In this document: positions 56,223 through 64,000 of the stretch, piece by piece
Layout: each line of letters opens with the position of its first letter
Position numbering within the stretch: the stretch's first letter is position 1
NCBI GenBank assembly: GCA_029817715.1
Contig: JARUPY010000085.1
Coordinates: 2,604,001-2,668,000 of the forward strand
Length of the DNA: 64,000 nucleotides
DNA from: Melastoma dodecandrum
Lineage: Eukaryota; Streptophyta; Magnoliopsida; Myrtales; Melastomataceae
Reading direction: 5' to 3'
The notes under the pieces: generated by a model
Seen by the model: the letters and a program-made list of their open reading frames with translations, nothing else
Database searches by the model: none
What the model was told of the DNA's origin: nothing
Program-made: the position numbers and the translations under genes

Positions 56223-58024
56223 GTAGATGACCCTAACAAGACAACCACACCACCACAACACTCCACTAGGGTGAGGAAGTATGAATAGGGGTAAAGCAAA
56301 AAGGAGGGATCTTGATCAATCGACACCCCTCATGTGGGAGAGATATTTTCATGTAGTGTGTGTGACAAAGAAAAGCTTAAACAAATAAATGTAGAAGAAA
56401 ATGAGTGCACAGGAGGAGGAGCCAGCAGGGGGGGGGGAGTACACTGGAGGGAGAGAGTCTATGACTCAACATGCTCGAACCCTTTTTCCTTTCTTTTGGT
56501 TTCCTTTAATCACAACGACTGGCCAAGCTACACAACTCCATGATTGCAGTCCTACTTGGTTGAGGGGTGACTAATTACTGGTTATGACTTTATGGCATTT
56601 TCAGCAATATGTGAAGTGAGATCTGTCCTTATATCGTTAATGCATGTAAAAAGTCCTCCTCCCCCTCCTCTCGTCATTCGATGCCCCTGACATCTCTCTG
56701 CACCAATATCTATTACTAAGCCCCCCCCCCCCCAAAAAAAAAAACTTCCTTTTCTCTTCTCTTTCTCTTCCTCATACTTTCATGTTTTCTTTTTTCTTTT
56801 AATTAAAATTTCTAAGATTTGATTCGACTGAATTGGAAGGATATGGAAAGGTTGACATGCACTTAGGGGCTGTGTCGTACCCGCGGTGGGGGGGGTGGCG
56901 TACATCTATTTGGTTGGTCAAGATATTCATCTCCATCCTCCCCAAACAGAGAGAGCGAGAGAAGGCTTTTTTGCATGCGATTCCTTCTGCCAAGCCAGGT
57001 TCCAGCTGCAGCAGCAGCAAGAGATTCCCTCCCTTTCTTTTTTACATCTAATGCAAAACCAAAACCAAAGCCAAACCCCCACATTGCAATCCAACTAAAG
57101 ACAAACCCTGATTTCATTTTTCCTTTTGTTTTAAGATGATGGTAACATTTTCTGGTGATGGAATAGATTGGATTTTTGTGGTGGGACATGGTTTTATCCA
57201 TTTGGGAAACTACACGGTTTCTCCGCCTTCCGTTGCCCCCAACCTTCACTGGGTGGCCTACATTTGCTCTCACCCCGGCCGCGGGGATTATTTACATCAC
57301 GGATGGTTGGGCCTCAGCCCGATTTGATTCCCTAATGTTTGGTCCTAAGCCCATTTTGACTGGTAAATGGGCCTTTCGGCCCAACCCTACCACTGCCAGC
57401 CTCCTCCCTCCCCTCTCTTTTTGAGGGGTGCTGACGGACCCGTTGGCTGTTGTGCAGTCCTTTCTAGCTCGCGATTCCTGCTGATCAATCCCCGAAGTTC
57501 CGATCAACTCGTTTGCTCCCCCCACCCCCTTTTCGAGTAAGTCATGTCTTATCTTCTGTCAGGTTTGTTGATTTCGCTTGATTTGGGCCGGGGAATGGCG
57601 GAATCTTTTCGATTGATGTGGTCGTGGGAGATCTCGGGATTGTTGGCGGGACTTGTCGCGGTTGATGCGGTAATTGGGCGTCTTTGGGGAGATGTTCGTG
57701 GTTTCCTTTGTGTGTTCTTGATGGATTTCATGGGATGATGATGTTGTTGATATTCGGTAGGTTTCGTTAAGTGGGGAGAGGGGGGGTTGGGCATTGTTCT
57801 CGTCTAAAGAAATTATTTGATGCAGTCTATGAATCGACAGTTTTGATGGATAGATAGTAGGAGGAGTTGAATATGAATTGGAATCCTGGAAAGCAGTGGT
57901 CATTCACAAAATCATGTCCATGATACTGTGCTATTCATTTTTATATGGTTTATTGGGACCGGAATTCCAGTTTTGCTTGGCCTTGCATAAATATTTGATT
58001 TTAATGTCGGGATCACGATGCAGA
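56223..58024. other. Intergenic region and 5' leader of the COX7a-like gene
   Basis: The left part is promoter of the ARID-HMG gene. A run of about 14 C followed by 11 A lies at 56720-56745, and a short G run near 56410-56418. From about 57420 to 58020 the sequence looks like transcribed leader with an intron ending CAG at 58021-58023. The antisense frames 56863-57273 and 57549-57903 lack domains. Confidence 0.4.
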
Positions 58025-58315
58025 ATGTATGAGATGGAGACGCCCTTCCGACCTCGGGAGAAGCTCATCCAGCACCAGAAGTATTTTCAGTCCCTCCACA
58101 AGCACACTTACCTCAAGGGACCCTACGACAGGATCACTTCTGTTGCGATCCCTCTTGCCCTGGCTGGAGCTTCGCTTTTCATGATTGTTAGTTCTCTTGC
58201 ACATTCACATCTTCTTTGGGCAGCTTAGTGTTTGTTGATTGAGCACTCATGCCCTGGACTTTTGCAGGGTCGGGGAATCTATAACATGTCTCATGGGATT
58301 GGAAAGAAGGAATGA
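58025..58315 (+). CDS. Cytochrome c oxidase subunit 7a-like small mitochondrial protein
   Basis: Two exons (58025-58186 and 58268-58315, GT-AG intron) encode 69 residues: MYEMETPFRPREKLIQHQKY, FQSLHKHTYLKGPYDRITSV, a membrane helix AIPLALAGASLFMI and GRGIYNMSHGIGKKE. This matches the short Arabidopsis At4g21105-type subunit annotated as COX7a, placed in complex IV of the inner mitochondrial membrane. Translation may start at 58025 or at the in-frame ATG 58034 (METPFRPREK); the second matches the family length better. The exon preceding the start appears to be 5'UTR only. Confidence 0.88.
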
Positions 58316-58819
58316 GGGTGGCAGCGATTGCTTCTGTTGGTTTTATGCTGTTCTGAATTTATGAATACGAGGACGGCTTCTGACTTCCGATTACTTAATT
58401 TGGAATAATTGCTTACTGGCGGCCTGCCTGCATCGAAAATTGATGCTGACACATTATGTTTTTCGAGTTTTATGAGGAATTATCTGGCTTTGGATGTCAT
58501 GTGCTGTTTATGATGTTATAAAGGTTCATTCATTCTCTGGTTTATTTGTTGTAATCTCCATTTTTCACAGATCCTTGGCTAAGTGGTGCTCTTGAGCCTT
58601 GACAGAAGTAGAGTTCCGTCAAGCAACCATAAGTTCCTCTATTAAAAGGAGACTGACAATACATGAATGATTCACTTCCCAAGATGATAGATGTTCCCAG
58701 TCCTCAGACGCTGGGTACGTCCGCCACGTGGATGTTCCACAGACCATCTAATTTATTCGACAGCAATGAACATAGAAGACTCGAAATGAGAAACAAGGAG
58801 CAATTGCCTCAGACACAGT
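58316..58819. other. Convergent 3' spacer between COX7a-like and GST genes
   Basis: This spacer contains the COX7a-like trailer and the GST 3' flank. No gene or repeat is visible. Confidence 0.4.
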
Positions 58820-59865
58820 TCATCTCTTTTCCTGCATCGCCACCACCTTCTTCCAGGAATCCCGATTCGAAATCTCGTCCCACCACCTCCCCACGTTCTT
58901 TCTCGAAGTAAACATCTCTCCCTTACCGCCCACAGCGACCAAGTATTGCGTATTGGGCAGATGAGATAGATCGGCCAAGGTGAACTCGTCCCCAGCCAAG
59001 AACCTGCTGCTCTCCAGCCTCTTATCATATACGTCGAGCACCTTCCCGAGTTTCTCCTCATTCTGCTTGATGAGCCCTTCATCCTGCTTGATATTCATCA
59101 TCGGCGCGAAAGCCAGCTGAAACACGAGAACTGAAGACGGTGGATTGTAGCTCTGCCCCTCAGCCTCAAGCCATTGCTCTATAGAGGCCTTGACGAGAGG
59201 GTTCGTGCTGTACAGTCCACTGTTGCCATTGTTTGCATGTTTCTCGCAAACGTAGCGGCAGATCGCTCTTGACTCTGCCATTCGTGTACACTGATCATTA
59301 GGTTACTACTCCAAGGTTCTTTCCCAAGCAAGAAATCGGCTCTGATATGAATTCTTCACTTTTCAGTTAGAACTCAATCTAGTTTGGAATATAATTCAAG
59401 TTGAAATTGAACAACACCAGGTAAAAGCTCTTTACCCGGTACCTATTTCACAAATTTCTTCATGATGATTGAGAAGAATATCCAAATCTTACGTAAGAAC
59501 ACAGCAAAATCAACAAACTTACCAAAGAGGGTAATGCTCTCATCCTGGAAGGCAGGAACTTGTCCAAACGGCTGACAAAACACAAACCCAGGAAGGTCCA
59601 AAATCAATATCCCCCAATCCAAAACTCCCAATCCGAAACTCCCGTTCCAACACTCCCATCCCAACGCCCCCAACATTAACGTAATTTTCCAAAAGCTTCA
59701 AATTTTCACCTGAATCTTGAGATAATCAGGACTCTTGTGTTCGCCCTTGGACATGTTGACGGGCAGGAGTTGGTACTCCACATCCTTCTCGATCAGGCAA
59801 GCAAGCACTCTAGAGACAGCTGTGGACAATGGGGGGCCGTAAACCTTCACCGGAGCTACTGCCAT
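58820..59865 (-). CDS. Glutathione S-transferase, phi class
   Basis: Phi GSTs conjugate glutathione to electrophiles or carry flavonoids. Three exons: MAVAPVKVYGPPLSTAVSRV, then LIEKDVEYQLLPVNMSKGEH and SPDYLKIQ (59865-59711); PFGQVPAFQDESITLFG (about 59579-59527); then SRAICRYVCEKHANNGNSGL onward. The STAVSRV motif supplies the catalytic Ser (about residue 14) of the phi class, and the G-site motifs QVPAF and ESRAI are intact across the splices. The C-terminal helical domain includes QWLEAEGQSYNPPSSVLVFQ, DVYDKRLESSRFLAGDEFTL, ADLSHLPNTQYLV and ISNRDSWKKVVAMQEKR, stop at 58820. Three exons and this length are standard for GSTF. The exact member and substrate cannot be told. Confidence 0.92.
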
Positions 59866-60629
59866 GATCTACAAAAAAAAAACCCAGAAAGAAACAGACG
59901 CGCTCACAAAAGGAAGGAGGGAATTACACGGCAAAACGAGAGGTTGGAGGGGTTGAGAGGCCTGGGAAAAAGCACAGAGTTTATCCTTTTTTTTCTTTCC
60001 AAGAGGGTAAATAACGAAACTTCATTAATGTAAATAATCCCCTTATTAATATTATCAGTGAGAGAAAGTGGGATGGAATTAGTACCAACCATTTTATTAA
60101 GAGAGGACCACAACCACTGCAATGCCCCCCCGTCTGTTGAACATTCTTACTCTTTATACTGCGGTGGTTCTGGTTTATCTTTGTGACTGTACATAATAAT
60201 AATAAGTTTTGTTGAATCCTCCTGCTAACGCAACAGGTTCCAAGAACAAATCGTGATTTCTCCATTCAATCACGTCACCCCATTTATGGAGGAAACACAA
60301 AAATAAAATAAAAAATCTTCGCTCGAGTCAGTGGAACTGGAATGTACAAGAATCTAAGCCCAGTTCCACCCAAATTTTGTGTCGACTCAGGACCTCACAG
60401 GAAATCAAATGCCACCTGGGTTCAGAAGAAGAACATCTTATCTATCACCCACAATCATCCTTATCAAAAAAATCCTCATACTTGCATTTGGAGCCACACA
60501 ATCTCTTCTCACCTACACAACCTTGAAACCCCACACCTCCTCTTCATCCCCTTCTTTGATACCACTCCCTCCCTCCCTCCCTCCAATATCCTTCCTTGCC
60601 TTAAACGGTGGGCATTTTCCTCTAAAGAG
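59866..60629. other. Divergent promoter region between GST and plastocyanin genes
   Basis: The two genes start outward from this 764-bp spacer. It is AT-rich at 59990-60310. The + strand frame stays open from 60342 into the plastocyanin gene, but the residues before MASVASAAV are leader. A pyrimidine-rich stretch (60560-60600) precedes the start. Confidence 0.45.
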
Positions 60630-61133
60630 ATGGCCAGCGTAGCCTCCGCCGCAGTCGTCGTTCCCTCCTTCGCCGGCCTCAAGGCCTCCCCTGGTGCTAA
60701 GACCGTCCCTGTGTCCCCCAAACTCGCCACTGCCCCAATCCCCCGCCTCACCGTCAGGGCTTCCCTCAAGGACTTCGGCGCAGCCGTTGTGGCCACTGCT
60801 GCCACTGCTCTGATCGCTAGCAATGCCTTGGCAATCGATGTCAAGCTCGGCACAGACGTTGGGGAGCTCGTTTTTGAACCAAGCAACTTCACCATCAATG
60901 CAGGGGAAACGATCGTGTTCAAGAACAATGCGGCGTTCCCGCACAACGTCGTATTCGACGAGGATGAGGTCCCTGGTGGGGTCGACGTGTCTAAGATCTC
61001 CATGTCAGAGGAAGCCCTGCTGAACGCCCCGGGGGAGACGTTCTCCGTGACCTTGACCGAGAAAGGTACGTACAGCTTCTACTGCTCGCCTCACCAAGGT
61101 GCCGGCATGGTCGGGAAAGTAACCGTCAACTAA
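60630..61133 (+). CDS. PETE: Plastocyanin, chloroplast lumenal copper protein
   Basis: Plastocyanin carries electrons from cytochrome b6f to photosystem I in the thylakoid lumen. The single exon encodes 167 residues. Residues 1 to about 68 form a bipartite transit peptide: a stromal part [20 protein letters not shown] ending near RLTVRAS, and a lumenal signal with the hydrophobic stretch [18 protein letters not shown] and an AxA-type cleavage site. The mature protein starts [14 protein letters not shown]. The copper ligands are present: His in AAFPHNVVF, then Cys and His in [17 protein letters not shown], and Met in the same motif. [15 protein letters not shown] and the final KVTVN are conserved. 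The start at 60630 fits the family; the longer upstream frame does not. Confidence 0.97.
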   Translation: MASVASAAVVVPSFAGLKASPGAKTVPVSPKLATAPIPRLTVRASLKDFGAAVVATAATALIASNALAIDVKLGTDVGELVFEPSNFTINAGETIVFKNNAAFPHNVVFDEDEVPGGVDVSKISMSEEALLNAPGETFSVTLTEKGTYSFYCSPHQGAGMVGKVTVN

Positions 61134-61479
61134 GTCCCGGTTGCCCTTCCCGAATGTAATCGTCTTAAAGAGAGTGTTCATGGCTTTCGCCTTTCTCAGG
61201 TTCCATTTTCGGACATGTAATGTTATTCTTACAAATAGTATTGTTTCGCTATCTAATCCTCAGCGAACCGAGACCGAATGGTCAGCCATTCCGGCCTCCT
61301 TTAGTTCGCTCACAAAATGGTGCTTTCACTCGAACCCTGGGAAAAATAACGAGTAAGAATACAGACCTGTATGCATTAAACCTCACACACCACGGAACAT
61401 TGTATACGCCCTCGAAAGCCCCCTGCTACCATGGTTGTGTGGTCTTTCTTGTCCAAGCGACACGGCAATTTGTGTAGAT
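61134..61479. other. Convergent 3' spacer between plastocyanin and PLD genes
   Basis: It contains the plastocyanin trailer and the 3' flank of the phospholipase gene. No other feature is visible. Confidence 0.4.
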
Positions 61480-64000
61480 TTATGTCGTCAAAGCATCGGG
61501 AAGGCTCGTGTGTGATCCAAGAATCTTGCCGCCGACATCAGGGAACAACTCCTGTCCGGGCAATGCGCCTACCTTTCCATCTCTATCGACTGTAACTGGG
61601 TATTTCATCAGGTGACCCTGCAGGGGAATGTAGTCATCAGCAGAGAAGCTCTTCCAGTTATCATTGGCAGTCTTGTTAACCCTCTTCACGCAAGATAACT
61701 CGTCTGGCTTCCTGAAGTCTTCGTCAATTGTCCCCAGGTGCTCTGCCCAGAGTGACATCCTGTATCCGTACACCTGGCCGCGTGGACGTTTCTTGCTGTT
61801 GGTGCGTATATAATGAGGCTGATATGCACCCATGGCAATTTCTGTGTCCCGTGATCCGGCCATCGATCGTTGGTTGATGTTAGCTGATCCGAGTATCACG
61901 TATTCGTCGTCTACGATCATTCCCTTCGCATGCACGTAGATCATGAATCGCTGATTCTTCTGGGATGCCGAAATCTGCCAGTTACCCGGGGCAGCAAGAA
62001 ATCCTCAGTATTAGATTGCACCCAAAACGAGCCACAGAAGAATGTGTAAATGCTTTACCGTGATGCCCTCGCCAGTTGGTTCATCCAAGGACTTCTGAGG
62101 TAGTTGTTCCCGGTTGCCAAGACAAAAAAAGTTTAGGAAGTCACAAGGATGCGAGTTCTCGATTCCGGTGTCTTTCAACTCCTTTGCTATGATGCCATAC
62201 ATCATCTGCATCGTTTGTCCCTATACATGAGAGCATTAATTCTGATTAAGAAGCCAAACTCTGTAAAAACATCGCAATCCGTCTTGTTATATGGATAAGT
62301 ACCTGCCAGTAGAGGATTTCTTGCACAGAAGCAGAGGATGGGACGCCCTCTGGCCACAGGGGGATGACGATGTAAACGGCGAATCTGTCTTTCGCTCTAA
62401 TTTTACTCGCAATCTTGAGGGCCAACTCCATAGGTATCAGATTATCGGCGCCTGTAGTTTTCAGACAAGAGAGGATTTTTGGTCTCACGCACCCTACCAG
62501 GATATTCTGCCTAAAATATGGCAGATCAACACAAGCTTAAATGACGCTAATTTTCACAGATAGCACCGAAACCTGCAGTTTTGTAAGATGGCCATGCATA
62601 CGAGGATCCCACAAAATATTGATTCTCAATGTAAATAAAGTGCTGAGCAGATCTTATAGCTTGGATGTACGCAGTCTGAATGCTCTTATCGATCACCAAA
62701 TTCTTCGCGCAGACCAGGTTCTGCCAAAAAAAAAGGAACAAAGAGAATCCGTTTTTTCAATGACAGAAAGGGTTCCGATTTGAAACTAGCTCTAGCATAG
62801 AGCTTCAGAATGCTACCTGAGCCTCGGCATCTTTCACTTCTTTCGGAAAACCTTTCAAGGATCCGGAATCTATAGACCTGAAGATCTGTGGATGAAGGGC
62901 AATAACAGTCGTAAAATGACATGAAGAGGTCCCATTTAGATCTCGCAACATGGTTGGTTCTCTGACCATTTTACCTGAACATTCCACCTTTCAGGATGAT
63001 CCTTCTTGTAGACCCAAAGCGAAGGGTCATCGCTCGAAGTGGAAGAAGAAGGGCTAAGTATCCACGAGATGCGTTCTATCTTAATCAAAGCATCATCATG
63101 CCAATGAGAAACCTTCTTGAACCGTTCCCCAAATTCCGACCATTTCGTTGCTCTTCTCCATCGCTGCTCAAAGTTCTTTAGCACGTCATAAGCAGCGGGT
63201 CCTTCGATCTTGCAATGTAGGTCGTGCCACGGTTGCCTCGGACCTTTAGTGCCGACCTTCAACAGAAGAAAATTACTAGGTGATAATCTTCTCTATCATC
63301 TAATCTGCAGCAGGTTAAGCCTAAAACACAACACCAAACTCCAGCTGACATTACTCACCGGAAAAGTTGGATTGTGATAGTCACCATCGAAAACAGTGTC
63401 CATATCCTGAAATAGCCGATGTTCCGGAGTGTCATAACGCCCGTCGCAGAGATCAAGACCGCCAAGAAAAGCGGAGATCTTTCTACTATTCCCTGAAGCC
63501 TGAGTGTCCACTATCACGCACTTCTGGTGATGTGTGAATAAGGTCCCTACAACCTGCGTAGGGAGAAAATTTGATAAATTAGTATGCAATTTAGTACACA
63601 ATTCTCTAGTCATACTAAAAAAAGAAAAGCCTGGACTAATCCAAAGTGTTTGTTAGCACCTCAAACAATTAAAAAGAGATGAAAAGACCCTAGCAGCTAT
63701 CCATCGTATTGATAAGTTAGAACATCAGAATACTAATGGATACATTAACTTATGCTTATTCTGAGCAGGGACAGATGCACAAAATCGCCCCTCCGCCGCT
63801 GTTCCAGGTAATGCTTGGATTAAAAGTAGCTACAGAAAGGTGGCTTCATTAATCGATACATGTGTATTTACTCTGAGATAAGACCCCGATTAAGGTTGGA
63901 TACAGAGCTGAACTACACAATATCAAAATTTGAAGTTAAATATACAGGGGAGATGAATTACTGATTACAGACTTGCAGATCAATTTCGCTATCTTGAAAG
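61480..64000 (-). CDS. PLDDELTA: Phospholipase D delta, 3' part (5' end beyond the window)
   Basis: PLD delta hydrolyses phospholipids to phosphatidic acid at the plasma membrane and is linked to cytoskeleton and stress signalling. The window holds the C-terminal catalytic region. The first HKD motif is [10 protein letters not shown] (about 63540-63510), followed by [20 protein letters not shown] and [18 protein letters not shown]. Next come [60 protein letters not shown] and [20 protein letters not shown]. The second HKD motif is [20 protein letters not shown] (about 61935-61875). The end reads [20 protein letters not shown], stop at 61480-61482. The C2 domain and start lie right of 64000. 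Positions 63557-64000 look like intron. The delta subtype is inferred from the C-terminal sequence; introns keep the frame. Confidence 0.92.

Noticed and set aside
60509..61003. Long antisense frame (164 aa) across plastocyanin
   Set aside because: It is the reverse-strand shadow of a GC-rich coding exon; the sense strand encodes full-length plastocyanin.
1..64000. CRISPR arrays, rRNA, tRNA, organelle insertions
   Set aside because: I found no spaced direct repeats of array type and no cloverleaf, rRNA or organelle-like stretch; a tRNAscan-SE run would be decisive for tRNAs.

Overview
The window is nuclear DNA from a flowering plant, most likely a core eudicot. Most genes carry GT-AG introns in an AT-rich background, and nearly every protein belongs to a plant family: DUF630/632, DUF760, ESV1, plastocyanin, phi-class GST, plant PLD delta, ARID-HMG. 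I cannot name the species. Two gene groups recall Arabidopsis chromosome 1 from memory: FANCJ-HMGB-bromodomain at the left, and AMY2, ARID-HMG and plastocyanin at the right.

Layout. 1-5.5 kb: 3' part of a FANCJ-type iron-sulfur DNA helicase (+). 6.3-7.5 kb: HMGB protein (-). 9.3-13.0 kb: bromodomain protein (+), convergent with a GT92 glycosyltransferase (-, 13.3-15.0 kb). 17.3-19.8 kb: CRP1-type PPR gene with several frame lesions (-). 20.9-22.9 kb: plastid DUF760 protein (-). 23.3-26.9 kb: starch-binding ESV1 (-). 29.1-32.5 kb: decayed EIPR1/TSSC1 WD40 gene (-). 33.0-35.0 kb: DUF630/632 protein (+). 35.2-35.7 kb: 4CL-like pseudogene. 36.3-37.0 kb: small two-TM protein (-). 37.3-39.3 kb: LDL1-type histone demethylase pseudogene (+). 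39.6-40.4 kb: SKU5-similar multicopper oxidase pseudogene. 40.9-45.5 kb: a complete Mutator-like element (MULE). 45.8-49.0 kb: chaperonin CCT2 (+). 49.7-52.0 kb: alpha-amylase AMY2 (-). 52.7-53.8 kb: F-box/DUF295 (+). 54.3-54.5 kb: snRNA-type promoter with a U4-like 5' end. 54.5-56.2 kb: ARID-HMG protein (-). 58.0-58.3 kb: COX7a-like subunit (+). 58.8-59.9 kb: phi GST (-). 60.6-61.1 kb: plastocyanin (+). 61.5-64 kb: 3' part of phospholipase D delta (-).

The most interesting unit is the MULE. It has 134-bp terminal inverted repeats and a perfect 9-bp target duplication. It carries a MURA-type transposase (broken in this copy) and, on the opposite strand, an intact spliced gene for a GRF-type zinc-finger, coiled-coil, tail-anchored membrane protein. 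It lies about 280 bp upstream of the CCT2 start codon. A second theme is gene decay: five broken genes or fragments lie between 17 and 40.5 kb while neighbours are intact. This fits fractionation after duplication, though single-base lesions could be assembly errors.

The genes do not form one pathway. Chromatin and DNA-repair factors cluster at the left end; starch and plastid functions (ESV1, AMY2, CRP1, DUF760, plastocyanin) recur across the window.
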